Of a DNA stretch of 64,000 nucleotides, positions 55,947-64,000 are shown in pieces; position 1 is the first letter of the stretch, and each line of letters starts with the position of its first letter. Position numbers and translations under genes: made by a program. The notes beneath the pieces are model-generated. The model was not told the DNA's origin. It made no database searches and saw only the letters and a program-made list of their open reading frames with translations. The DNA is from Paludibacteraceae bacterium. GTDB taxonomy: Bacteria > Bacteroidota > Bacteroidia > Bacteroidales > Paludibacteraceae. The stretch is taken from assembly GCA_018056165.1 (NCBI GenBank), contig JAGPGD010000007.1, positions 1-64,000 of the forward strand, in the 5' to 3' direction.

Positions 55947-57179
55947 ATGAATGAAAATCAAATACGCAAAATACGGGAAGATTTTCCTATTTTAAGCGAA
56001 AAAATATACAACAGAAATTTAATTTATCTGGATAATGCAGCCACTACGCAAAAGCCTCGTTGTGTGGTGGAGGGAATGGAATATGCTTATTATCATTTGA
56101 ATGCAAATATTCATCGTGGCGTTCATTATTTAAGTCAAAAAGCTACAGAAGCTTATGAAGAGGCTCGCAGCACTGTTGCTCAATTTTTGAATGCTGAAAA
56201 ACGGGAAGAGATTATTTTTACGCGTGGTGCTACTGAATCCATCAATCTGGTTGCTTTTTCGTTTGGTGAAGCTTTTTGCAAGCCGGGTGATGAAATTGTG
56301 GTTTCAGCAATGGAACATCATTCCAATTTGGTTCCCTGGCAGATGCTTTGCGAACGAAAAAGAATGAAACTCCGCATAATTCCTATGAACGAAAAAGGCG
56401 AACTGCAATTAGATGCTTTTCCTCATTTGCTCAACGAACATACAAAAATAGTAGCAGTGACGCATGTTTCAAATGTATTGGGAACGATAAATCCTGTTAA
56501 GGAAATCATTGAAATAGCTCACCGGAAAAATATTCCAGTGTTAGTGGACGGAGCTCAGGCAGTTCCTCATTTTGCAGTCGATGTAACAGCTCTAGATGCC
56601 GATTTTTATGTATTTTCAGGGCATAAAATTTATGGACCAACAGGAATTGGTGTTCTTTATGGGAAAGAAAAATGGTTAAATGCTCTTCCACCTTATCAGG
56701 GAGGTGGAGAAATGATTGCTACGGTTACTTTTGAAAAAACTACTTATAGTGAAATTCCGTTTAAATTTGAAGCAGGAACACCTGATTATATTGGTTCGAT
56801 GGCATTGGCGGAAGCATTGCTGTATGTCCAAAAAATTGGTTTGGATGTCATTGCCAATTATGAGAACGAACTACTAAATTATGCAATTAAAAGGCTGAAA
56901 GAGATCGAAGGCATTCGTTTTTTTGGTACAGCCGAGAGGAAATGTTCTGTTATTTCTTTTCTGATAAACGATATTCATCCTTATGATATTGGTATGATGC
57001 TCGATAAATTGGGTATAGCTGTTCGTACTGGTCATCATTGTGCCCAGCCAGTGATCGACGCTTTTGGAATTCCCGGTACGATTCGTATTTCATTTGCTTT
57101 TTACAACACGAAAGAAGAGATTGATGAATTCATTGTTGCATTGAAACGAATTGTACCCATGTTTATTTCAAGAAAATAA
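55947..57179 (+). CDS. sufS: Cysteine desulfurase SufS
   Basis: Takes sulfur from cysteine for iron-sulfur cluster assembly, as a persulfide on its own cysteine. The PLP lysine is in FSGHKIYGPTGIGVLYG. The catalytic Cys is in VRTGHHCAQPVID near residue 360. The class II block YLDNAATTQKP and the segment RGVHYLSQKATEAYEEAR are present. From ATG 55947 (MNENQIRKIREDFP) it is 410 residues, the usual length. sufE follows 47 bases later, giving the sulfur-transfer pair. No sufBCD is in the window. Confidence 0.95.
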   Translation: MNENQIRKIREDFPILSEKIYNRNLIYLDNAATTQKPRCVVEGMEYAYYHLNANIHRGVHYLSQKATEAYEEARSTVAQFLNAEKREEIIFTRGATESINLVAFSFGEAFCKPGDEIVVSAMEHHSNLVPWQMLCERKRMKLRIIPMNEKGELQLDAFPHLLNEHTKIVAVTHVSNVLGTINPVKEIIEIAHRKNIPVLVDGAQAVPHFAVDVTALDADFYVFSGHKIYGPTGIGVLYGKEKWLNALPPYQGGGEMIATVTFEKTTYSEIPFKFEAGTPDYIGSMALAEALLYVQKIGLDVIANYENELLNYAIKRLKEIEGIRFFGTAERKCSVISFLINDIHPYDIGMMLDKLGIAVRTGHHCAQPVIDAFGIPGTIRISFAFYNTKEEIDEFIVALKRIVPMFISRK

Positions 57180-57226
57180 TTTTACAAAGAGAAAGAAGAA
57201 AAAGTTTTAGACAATAGAAAATAATC

Positions 57227-57655
57227 ATGACAATCAATGAAATTCAAGAGGAAATTATAGAAGAATTTAATCAGTTTGACGATTGGTTAGAAAAGTATTC
57301 TTTGCTGATAGATATGGGGAATTCCCTTGAACCACTTGACAGTAAATATAAAATGCCAGAAAATTTGATTGAAGGTTGCCAGAGTAAAGTTTGGTTGCAA
57401 GCAGAAATGAAAGATGGAAAAGTATATTTTCGCGGCGACAGTGATGCGGTATTGGTGAAAGGAATAATAGCTTTGTTAATAAAAGTGCTTTCAGGACATA
57501 CTCCTGATGAAATTCTCAATGCAGATCTTTATTTTATCGATCAAATTGGGTTGCGTGAACATTTGTCACCCACACGTTCCAATGGATTACTTGCTATGCT
57601 CAAGCAAATGAAATTGTATGCGTTAGCTTTTAAATCGAAAGGCGAACAATATTAG
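57227..57655 (+). CDS. sufE: SufE-family sulfur acceptor
   Basis: Takes the persulfide from SufS and passes it on to the Suf scaffold. The acceptor cysteine is in ENLIEGCQSKVWL (near residue 51), in the family context. The later blocks are FRGDSDAVLVKGIIALLIKV and LREHLSPTRSNGLLAMLKQM. The 142 residues match the family. The gene follows sufS on the same strand. Confidence 0.95.
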   Translation: MTINEIQEEIIEEFNQFDDWLEKYSLLIDMGNSLEPLDSKYKMPENLIEGCQSKVWLQAEMKDGKVYFRGDSDAVLVKGIIALLIKVLSGHTPDEILNADLYFIDQIGLREHLSPTRSNGLLAMLKQMKLYALAFKSKGEQY

Positions 57656-57716
57656 TTCTGAGTTTTGAGTGTTATGTTGTTAATTGTTAATGCCTAAATA
57701 ACGTTGACCGTTTTTT
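57654..57716 (+). repeat. Dispersed repeat sharing GTTGACCGTTTTTT, copy 2
   Basis: Begins within the sufE stop codon. AGTTCTGAGTTTTGAGT (57654-57670) is the exact inverse of 29993-30009. GTTAATG (57686-57692) and GTTGACCGTTTTTT (57703-57716) match the blocks at 48882-48918 in order. It lies about 270 bases before the GC-rich TlpA-like gene. Confidence 0.55.
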
Positions 57717-57984
57717 ACAATTTTATCATTTAAAAAGCTCAAGATAATAATTATGATTTACTAAAATTTCAGAAATCTTTTTTCTAACTTTGTCCTGTAG
57801 CATATTTTTCTGTTTTGTAATTATACGGCTAATATACTCATTCTTAATGGGATATTAGATAAAATATACTACTTTTTTTACTTTCTTGACTCTTTTTTTT
57901 CTTTATTTTCAACCCTTTCTGAAATGCGAAACTTTAGTTATTTATCACAAATTGATTTTAATAAGAACTTAATTCGTTAAACTG
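57717..57984. other. Region before the TlpA-like gene
   Basis: 268 AT-rich bases without an ORF. A -7-like box TAACTTTG lies at 57785-57792, almost 200 bases before the next start codon, so the leader would be long. I see no structured RNA. Confidence 0.4.
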
Positions 57985-60054
57985 ATGAAAACGACAAAAT
58001 TTTTAATCGTAGCCATGTTGACGCTGCTGAGTGCAGGTGTCAAGGCAAAAGACAACGTAGTTGAACTTCCTCCGGCCGTATTTAGCAATACACGGTCTGT
58101 GGAAATCGGCAAAGTAACCCTGTCCGATACGGCTACCGTGTTGGATATCGCGGCTTTTTATCGTCCGGGTTGGTGGATAAAAATTGTTTCCGACAGTTAT
58201 CTGCTGGCCGACGGCAAGAAGTACATGATTCGCAGCGGGGAGGGCATCGACCTCGATTCGCTCTTTTGGATGCCTCCATCGGGTGAAGCTTCCTTTAAAC
58301 TCGCTTTCGAACCGCTGCCCCTCAACACCCTTACTTTTGATTTTATAGAAAGCGATTGCGAGAATTGTTTTAAAATCTACGGCGTGGATCTCAAGAATAA
58401 ACGGTTGAAATCCCCCAATATTCCGGAAGAATATAGCCGTGATTATCCACCAGAAAACGATCTTGAGCTGAAATTGGTGAAAGGCGAAGCCATTGTGAGC
58501 GGCACGTTGTGGGGTTACCGTCCCAACTTTGGCAATGTTAAGCTGGTGTACGGCAATCCGATTACCGGTAAAGAAGACGAAGTGCCGGTAAACGTCGATG
58601 CCGATGGTTCGTTTCGTGCGGCAATTACAGTATGCAGTCCCACCAACCTTTATCTCCGCCTGGGATCGGCTTCGTTTCCCGTGAAGGCAGCTCCGGGTAA
58701 GACATCGAAACTGCTGGTCAATCTTCCCGAATACACCCGGAAGTACTCCCGTCTGCATAAAAAGGAAGAACCTTACGGCAAGGAGGTGTATTATGCCGGT
58801 TATCTGGCAAAGCTCAATACCGATTTGCAGAACGAAGCGCTTACGGATCTTTCTACTGCGGATATTTTTGATGTTGCGGCCGATAGGAATGCCGATGAAT
58901 TGAAAACTTTCCTGATGGAGCGCTACGAACAATTGCTCGCAACAAGTGCTTCGGCCGGTATCAGTCCGCTTGCCCAACAGGTTTTCAATACCCGTCAGGC
59001 ATTTTTGCTGACCAATATATTGATGAATGCCAATTCTTATATCCTGAGCGCCTATGCTCAAAAATACAAGGTTTCTTATGCCGAGGCTGCGAAAAAAATG
59101 AGGCGTTCGTCACAAACCGATGATTATAACGACTTTTATCGGTTGTTGCCCTATGATGACCCCACTATTTTGTTGGTTCCCGATATACCCCTTTATATCC
59201 AAAGTTTGGGATACGCCCGTGGGGATTCGAACGATCCGACGATAATCATGCGCTATTTGGCCGATTGTGAAGAAGTATCGGCCGACGAAAAAGCGCTTAT
59301 TCGTGCGTATATCAATGCTTATGAAAAGAGAGAAATGTTCGAAAAAACGGATTCGATCGACTTGTTATACAAGAAATACCTACCGCTTGTGAAAGAATAC
59401 AACCGGAAAAATATGGGAGTGGAATATCTGAAGAGGGTGTGGAATACGGAAGATGCTTTTTTGTTTGATCTCATCCGTTCGCAACAAATCAGTTTTGCAT
59501 TGAGGGATTACAATCCGTTGACCGATGAGCAGAAGCAGGAACTGGCTACTTATCCCGAAGTCATACGGACTACGCTGCTGGAGCAGGACGAGGAACTGCT
59601 GGTGAAAATAGAGGAAAACAAGAAGAAAACGGGCTATACGGTGTTGGAAGTGCCGCAAGTTCCTAATGAACAGCTGTTTGACGAAATGGTGAAGCCTTTC
59701 CGAGGTAAAGTGGTGCTGGTGGATTTTTGGGCAACGTGGTGTGGTCCGTGCCGACAGGCAAACAAAGAAATGGAGCCGTTGAAAGCTCAACTGGCCGGTA
59801 AAGATTTGGTATATGTTTATATGACCGGATATACTTCGCCCGAAAACACCTGGCGTAACATGATCACAGACTTGAAAGGCAATCATTATCGGATGAACGA
59901 TGCACAATGGGAATATGTTAGTCAACAGAAGAAAGTTGGAGGAGTGCCCACATACATTATTCTTGACAGAGAAGGGCATCAGACTTTTCACGCCGTAGGT
60001 TTTCTAGGTACCGACACTATGAAACGCGAATTGTTGAAAGCGTTGAATCAGTAA
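57985..60054 (+). CDS. Exported TlpA-like thioredoxin-domain protein, GC-rich
   Basis: A 689-residue protein with signal peptide (MKTTKFLIVAMLTLLSAGVKA). A long N-terminal part, about 540 residues, holds beta-rich segments (VSGTLWGYRPNFGNVKLVYG) followed by helices and has no motif I recognise. The last 140 residues are a TlpA/ResA-type thioredoxin domain with VDFWATWCGPCRQANKEMEP (active site CGPC near residue 587) and cis-Pro block KVGGVPTYIILD. It would be a periplasmic thiol-disulfide protein. Its DNA is clearly richer in G and C than its neighbours (33 of 60 bases at 58681-58740 against 19 of 60 at 61201-61260), and codon use differs, which suggests transfer. Confidence 0.85.
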   Translation: MKTTKFLIVAMLTLLSAGVKAKDNVVELPPAVFSNTRSVEIGKVTLSDTATVLDIAAFYRPGWWIKIVSDSYLLADGKKYMIRSGEGIDLDSLFWMPPSGEASFKLAFEPLPLNTLTFDFIESDCENCFKIYGVDLKNKRLKSPNIPEEYSRDYPPENDLELKLVKGEAIVSGTLWGYRPNFGNVKLVYGNPITGKEDEVPVNVDADGSFRAAITVCSPTNLYLRLGSASFPVKAAPGKTSKLLVNLPEYTRKYSRLHKKEEPYGKEVYYAGYLAKLNTDLQNEALTDLSTADIFDVAADRNADELKTFLMERYEQLLATSASAGISPLAQQVFNTRQAFLLTNILMNANSYILSAYAQKYKVSYAEAAKKMRRSSQTDDYNDFYRLLPYDDPTILLVPDIPLYIQSLGYARGDSNDPTIIMRYLADCEEVSADEKALIRAYINAYEKREMFEKTDSIDLLYKKYLPLVKEYNRKNMGVEYLKRVWNTEDAFLFDLIRSQQISFALRDYNPLTDEQKQELATYPEVIRTTLLEQDEELLVKIEENKKKTGYTVLEVPQVPNEQLFDEMVKPFRGKVVLVDFWATWCGPCRQANKEMEPLKAQLAGKDLVYVYMTGYTSPENTWRNMITDLKGNHYRMNDAQWEYVSQQKKVGGVPTYIILDREGHQTFHAVGFLGTDTMKRELLKALNQ

Positions 60055-60416
60055 ATAAAGTATAGAGGTTAAGTCTCTATTCAAAAATGATTATGATATA
60101 GAAGAAAAAAGGATGCCGTCATTACTAAATATGACATTACTTGTTGTTAAAAAAATATTTTTGCTTCTAAATATTTTGAGAATTTTCCTTTTTATTCGAA
60201 AGATTGCGTTTAATTCGTTGAAGAAAAGACAAGTATAAAGGTTTAATGGTTACCAAATGCTTAAAAGCTGATTGGAACAACCAATTCCTTTTACAATCAT
60301 TGGAAAATTAAATGTGACGATCCTTCAATTCTAATTGTAAGACAGCATAAATTGAAAATTATCTCGTAACTTTGTATCAAATTTTGTTTAGAAAAAGTTA
60401 ATGAGAAAAATAGAAA
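60055..60416. other. Gene-free region between the TlpA-like gene and der
   Basis: 362 bases, back to high AT content. No ORF, hairpin or repeat stands out apart from the der -7 box at its right end. Confidence 0.5.
60367..60374 (+). promoter_or_regulatory. Candidate -7 box of der
   Basis: TAACTTTG fits TAnnTTTG, 43 bases before the der start. No -33 TTG at the usual spacing. Confidence 0.4.
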
Positions 60417-61730
60417 ATGGGGAATATCGTAGCAATTGTTGGACGACCAAATGTAGGGAAATCAACTCTGTTTAATCGATTTACCAGCACCCGTCGAGCC
60501 ATTGTAAGTTCTGTATCGGGAACTACGCGCGACCGTCAATATGGAAAATGTGAATGGTGTGGAACTGAATTTTCTTTGATCGATACAGGTGGTTGGGTAG
60601 TAAATACTTCTGATGTGTTCGAAGAAGAAATTAAACGTCAAATTTTGCTGGCAATAGAAGAGTGTGATGTGGTTCTTTTTTTAGTTGATGTTCAAAGTGG
60701 AATAACAGATTATGATCTGGAAGTGGCGAAAATTTTACGACGTTCCGATAAGCCTGTCATTTTGGTTGCCAATAAAGGTGACACTTTCGAATGGCAATAT
60801 CAGGCAGCAGAATTTTATCGTTTAGGATTAGGTGATCCTTTTTTGATTTCCGCTATCAATGGATTAGGCACAGGTGATTTGCTGGATAAAGTTATCTCTT
60901 ATTTTCCTTCAAAAAAAGAAATGGAAACAGAAGAAAACTTGCCACGTTTTGCAGTAGTAGGTCGTCCTAATGTTGGTAAATCATCATTGATAAATGCATT
61001 CTTGGGAGAAGAGCGGAATATTGTTACCGATATTGCTGGTGCTACTCGCGATTCTATCTATACTCGTTATAATAAATTTGGTTACGATTTTTATCTGGTT
61101 GATACTGCTGGTATTCGAAAAAAAACTAAAGTAAATGAAGATGTGGAGTATTATTCCATTGTTCGTTCTATTCGTGCCATTGAAAACAGCGATGTTTGCA
61201 TTTTAATGATTGATGCTACTGTTGGTATTGAAGGACAGGATTTAAGCATTTTGTCATTGATTCAGAAAAATAAGAAAGGATTGGTGGTTTGTGTCAATAA
61301 ATGGGATTTGATCGAGGATAAAGATAGCCGTTCCGTAAAAGAATATGAAGCAACCATCAGAGAACGTTTTTCTCCTTTTACAGATTTTCCTATTATTTTT
61401 GCTTCAGCTTTGACAAAACAGCGAATTTTCAAAGTGATTGAATCGGCTATGAAAGTTTATGAGAACAAAAACAGAAAAATTCCTACTGCACAATTGAATG
61501 ATTTTTTGCTGCCATTGATTCAAAATTATCCTCCACCAGCATGGAAAGGAAAATATATTAAGATAAAATATGTGACACAATTACCTAATACTCAAATACC
61601 TACTTTTCTCTTTTTTGCCAATTTACCCCAATATGTAAAAGAACCTTATCGTCGTTTTCTGGAAAATAAAATTCGTTCGCAGTGGAATTTTACAGGAACA
61701 CCTATTCAATTATTTATCAGGCAAAAATAA
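60417..61730 (+). CDS. der: Ribosome-assembly GTPase Der (EngA)
   Basis: A GTPase with two G domains in tandem, needed for 50S subunit assembly. The first G1 loop is [14 protein letters not shown] near residue 8 with G3 DTGGWV; the second is [14 protein letters not shown] near residue 181 with G3 DTAGIRKK. G4 motifs are NKGD and NKWD. A KH-like C-terminal domain ends the protein ([14 protein letters not shown]). Length 437 residues, as usual. Start ATG at 60417 begins [12 protein letters not shown]. Confidence 0.97.
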   Translation: MGNIVAIVGRPNVGKSTLFNRFTSTRRAIVSSVSGTTRDRQYGKCEWCGTEFSLIDTGGWVVNTSDVFEEEIKRQILLAIEECDVVLFLVDVQSGITDYDLEVAKILRRSDKPVILVANKGDTFEWQYQAAEFYRLGLGDPFLISAINGLGTGDLLDKVISYFPSKKEMETEENLPRFAVVGRPNVGKSSLINAFLGEERNIVTDIAGATRDSIYTRYNKFGYDFYLVDTAGIRKKTKVNEDVEYYSIVRSIRAIENSDVCILMIDATVGIEGQDLSILSLIQKNKKGLVVCVNKWDLIEDKDSRSVKEYEATIRERFSPFTDFPIIFASALTKQRIFKVIESAMKVYENKNRKIPTAQLNDFLLPLIQNYPPPAWKGKYIKIKYVTQLPNTQIPTFLFFANLPQYVKEPYRRFLENKIRSQWNFTGTPIQLFIRQK

Positions 61731-61765
61731 AGTTTAGAATAAACTAAAAAACCCTTTAGAATTTA

Positions 61766-63139
61766 TCAAAATCCACTATAAACTAAATTCATTTTCATCG
61801 GTTTGGAAGGATGCTTACCACTGCAAATAGTAACAGCGCTCATTAAGAATTGATGTTTTACTTCGGTGACAGAACCACTGCTATTGTATTTTATCCTAAC
61901 AGGGACCAATAGAAAACTTAATTGGTCAGGAAGTTCCGCAGCGTTTGTTTTAGCAGTTTTCAATTCATTGGTGAGCAAAGTAGCAAGATTAAATGTATAA
62001 TAATAATTATAAGTGTTATCACTATTCTTTGTAGTAGAATAGGTAGCTAAAATGGAACAAGTATCAGAAGGTAATTCATTATTTTTAAAAAATCTATCCA
62101 TTGCTGATTCTTTGATTAACAACAAATATTTTACAAGCGGTTGTGCCAGTGTAGTATCTTCCACTTCTGTTGCATCAACTTGAAGGACAGCACTGTTAAT
62201 AGATAAGTATTTATCGTTGATATTGTTGTCTAATTTTTGTTTGATTTTTTTTAATGGTATAGTAACTTTGGTAAACACATTAGCTGGCGAAGATATATAA
62301 TTTACCTCTTCTCTTTGTTTGATAATTTGTTCCCGATTTGGATGCATAAAACGGTTTACTTGTCTTACTTCTTCGTTTGCAGGAAAAGTAATAACATTGT
62401 TAACAGTTACTGTTGAGTCAGTAATACCATCCAGAGCTTTGCGAATGTAAGTATAATGATAGTAATAATACAAGTCGATTTGATTAATGTAAAACATTGT
62501 TGCTGTCCCAAAATTGGGAGTAATATATATACCTTTGAATTTTTCCAGAAACTCTTGCTGACTCGTATATTTATTTGAAGACGGATAAAACCATCTAACA
62601 AAATCGTCCGACAGCTTAAAGCGGATCATCATAGTATCTGTTTTCGAACCACTGGCATCTTTGGCTGTTACAATTCTTTTACCTAAATGTATGGTTTTAT
62701 CGGTATAATCAGCAGGGTCTATATTGGAAGGATAAGGTTGAGAATAAGAAAAAGTTGCCTTATTCATCTGATAAATATTTATTTCTACTGGTGAATAATT
62801 ATCGCCGAACCATGTGAGGTATCGGAGAACAATATTAGCTGAATCGGGAACAGAACCTTCTGGATAGGTAAAACCGACAGGACAATTTACTTGAGCCAAT
62901 ATATCGGCTTGAGTTATTCCATATTTCTGGTCATAAAATGTTCCAAGAAGAAACGAATCAGGACGGGAATAAATGTAATCTACAAAAACATTTTGAGAGC
63001 TTAAATGGAAAGTATCCGTATAAACACTGATAAAATCTTTTGATGGCTGAATATTTATACCTATTTCACTTAAATCATCACCACAGGAAGAAAATAAAAT
63101 TATAAAAAGAGAAACTAAGAAAATACTTTTGATCTTCAT
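61766..63139 (-). CDS. DUF4270 lipoprotein
   Basis: A 457-residue lipoprotein of the DUF4270 family, widespread in Bacteroidota and of unknown function. The lipobox is LFSSCGDDLSEIG, lipidated at Cys18. The mature part is beta-rich, with typical segments such as FLLGTFYDQKYGITQADILAQ and DSANIVLRYLTW. The ATG at 63139 (MKIKSIFLVSLF) starts a normal lipoprotein signal; the open frame back to 63331 runs into the glycogen-synthase gene and is not used. It lies 55 bases behind that gene, and the pairing is common in the phylum. Confidence 0.85.
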   Translation of the reverse strand: MKIKSIFLVSLFIILFSSCGDDLSEIGINIQPSKDFISVYTDTFHLSSQNVFVDYIYSRPDSFLLGTFYDQKYGITQADILAQVNCPVGFTYPEGSVPDSANIVLRYLTWFGDNYSPVEINIYQMNKATFSYSQPYPSNIDPADYTDKTIHLGKRIVTAKDASGSKTDTMMIRFKLSDDFVRWFYPSSNKYTSQQEFLEKFKGIYITPNFGTATMFYINQIDLYYYYHYTYIRKALDGITDSTVTVNNVITFPANEEVRQVNRFMHPNREQIIKQREEVNYISSPANVFTKVTIPLKKIKQKLDNNINDKYLSINSAVLQVDATEVEDTTLAQPLVKYLLLIKESAMDRFFKNNELPSDTCSILATYSTTKNSDNTYNYYYTFNLATLLTNELKTAKTNAAELPDQLSFLLVPVRIKYNSSGSVTEVKHQFLMSAVTICSGKHPSKPMKMNLVYSGF

Positions 63140-63194
63140 AGTGCGATTGAATAATTTGATTTTTATTAACAAATGATAAGTGGCAAAATTAGGT

Positions 63195-64000
63195 TCATAG
63201 GCTGTTATAGAACTTAATATATTTATCAGCATAGTCATCGTTTGACTCAAATGCAAGGAAATTTGTCTTGGTAGACAAAATATATTCCAAAACAGCCTCA
63301 TTGATGGTAGAGCTTGCCTGAATAACTCCATCCGAATAATCTATTGCCAATTTATTGAGAGCGACATAATCAATGGGTTGATTTTTTAAATGAGAGGCAA
63401 TATGTTTTCTTTGAATACCATCAATCATTAACTTTTCACCAAAATTACTATTGAAAGGTTTTTTGAATTCATCATTAAAAACTGCATAAACTACTTTTGA
63501 GTGCTTAAAAAATGGATCATCATTATATGCTTTTTTTATATACAATGGAACGAGTGCAGTCATCCAACCCTGACAATGGATAACATCAGGTGTCCACCGT
63601 AGTTTTTTTATTGTTTCCAGTACACCACGTGCAAAAAAAATAGTTCTCTCATCATTATCATCATATTCTTCGTTATTTTCATTGGCGACGGTATGTTTCC
63701 GATGAAAATAATCTTCATTATCAATAAAATAGATTTGTAAACGGGCAGGCTGAATAGAAGCAACTTTGATAATAAGTGGATGATCGGTATCGTCAATAAT
63801 CAAATTCATTCCTGAAAGTCGTATTACTTCGTGAAGTTGATTACGCCGCTCATTGATAGAACCAAATTTAGGCATAAATGTGCGGGTCTCCAAACCTTTT
63901 TCTTGAACTTCTTGTGGAAGGTATCTTCCCACCATTGACATTTCAGACTCAGGTAAATAAGGATAAATTTCCTGGGAAATGTATAATACTTTTGATACTT
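63195..64000 (-). CDS. Glycogen/starch synthase, 5' end beyond the window
   Basis: A partial gene: its start lies beyond base 64000. The frame stays open to the window edge, and translation from the edge reads VSKVLYISQEIYPYLPESEMS, the typical N-terminus of the Bacteroidota glycogen/starch-synthase catalytic-domain proteins. Further blocks are FMPKFGSINERRNQLHEVIRL and TPDVIHCQGWMTALVPLYIK, with DVIHCHGW-like context. The protein appears short (about 270 residues here), as in Bacteroidales, where this family has the GT5 N-terminal domain only. It transfers or binds ADP/UDP-glucose; activity is inferred. Confidence 0.8.
   Translation of the reverse strand, partial: VSKVLYISQEIYPYLPESEMSMVGRYLPQEVQEKGLETRTFMPKFGSINERRNQLHEVIRLSGMNLIIDDTDHPLIIKVASIQPARLQIYFIDNEDYFHRKHTVANENNEEYDDNDERTIFFARGVLETIKKLRWTPDVIHCQGWMTALVPLYIKKAYNDDPFFKHSKVVYAVFNDEFKKPFNSNFGEKLMIDGIQRKHIASHLKNQPIDYVALNKLAIDYSDGVIQASSTINEAVLEYILSTKTNFLAFESNDDYADKYIKFYNSL

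Noticed and set aside
58003-59061. Open frame of 352 codons on the minus strand opposite the TlpA-like gene
   Set aside because: It is a shadow of a GC-rich coding strand. The plus strand has a signal peptide and a complete thioredoxin domain, while the minus-strand translation shows no recognisable domain.
59380-59991. Second long minus-strand frame, 203 codons, opposite the same gene
   Set aside because: Same cause. It covers the thioredoxin active site on the plus strand and has an unlikely composition rich in His, Phe and Gln.
63140-63331. 64-residue N-terminal extension of the DUF4270 protein
   Set aside because: It overlaps the glycogen-synthase gene in another frame; starting at 63139 gives a proper lipoprotein signal.

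Overview
The window reads as chromosomal DNA of an AT-rich member of the phylum Bacteroidota, most likely order Bacteroidales. The reasons are: many genes preceded by the Bacteroidota -7 promoter box (TAnnTTTG) and almost no strong Shine-Dalgarno sequences; lineage-marker families (GldH, DUF4270, DUF6249/DUF5056 with an ECF sigma factor, FKBP_N lipoproteins, a type IX secretion C-terminal domain, Bacteroidota-type trigger factor and Mrp); and the orders tig-clpP-clpX-recQ and holB-ricT-gldH. I cannot fix the genus. I recognise no rRNA, tRNA, CRISPR array, prophage or intact insertion sequence.

Layout. 1-1.6 kb: terminator of an upstream gene, then a three-gene overlapping ECF sigma-factor operon. 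1.7-11 kb: rplS (minus), typA, an outer-membrane barrel, then tig, clpP, clpX and recQ. 11.2-17.1 kb: a secreted protein with a type IX sorting tail (minus), purU with a long-chain acyl-CoA ligase, truA and a lone hisF. 17.3-22.9 kb: omega-amidase and PlsC-like acyltransferase (minus), then a UvrD/PcrA helicase, recA and a GNAT acetyltransferase. 22.9-28.2 kb (minus): coaD, an S41 protease, and a sugar-nucleotide operon (nucleotidyltransferase-galE-manA). 28.4-36 kb: an OMP, a 1.1 kb gene-free stretch with degenerate repeats, class I fumarase, a TPR protein and gyrA (both minus). 36.4-40 kb: DUF2784-like membrane protein, then ACT-domain protein, phenylacetate-CoA ligase and an aminotransferase. 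40.3-45.5 kb (minus): ferritin-like/VIT1 transporter, three FKBP_N proteins of which the middle one lacks the isomerase domain, and a lamin-tail protein. 45.5-48.6 kb: asd, a repeat-bearing intergenic stretch with a possible 54-residue ORF, and a divergent tyrosine phenol-lyase/tryptophanase-like enzyme. 49-53.8 kb (minus): compact operon holB-ricT-gldH-trmB-mrp. 54-64 kb: OMP, SDR protein (minus), sufS-sufE, a GC-rich TlpA-like thioredoxin protein that looks transferred, der, and (minus) DUF4270 lipoprotein with the partial glycogen/starch synthase gene running off the right edge.

Most of the window is housekeeping: ribosome function (rplS, typA, tig, der, truA, trmB), proteolysis (ClpXP, S41), recombination and repair (recQ, UvrD, RecA), cofactors (coaD, sufSE, mrp, purU), central metabolism (fumarase, asd) and cell surface. 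I found no clearly new multi-gene system. The parts most worth a second look are the TPL-like enzyme with an altered PLP pocket, the foreign-looking TlpA gene, the FKBP_N array with its isomerase-less paralogue, the ferritin-VIT1 fusion, the ACT-PaaK-aminotransferase cluster, and short repeat families that recur in the gene-free stretches.
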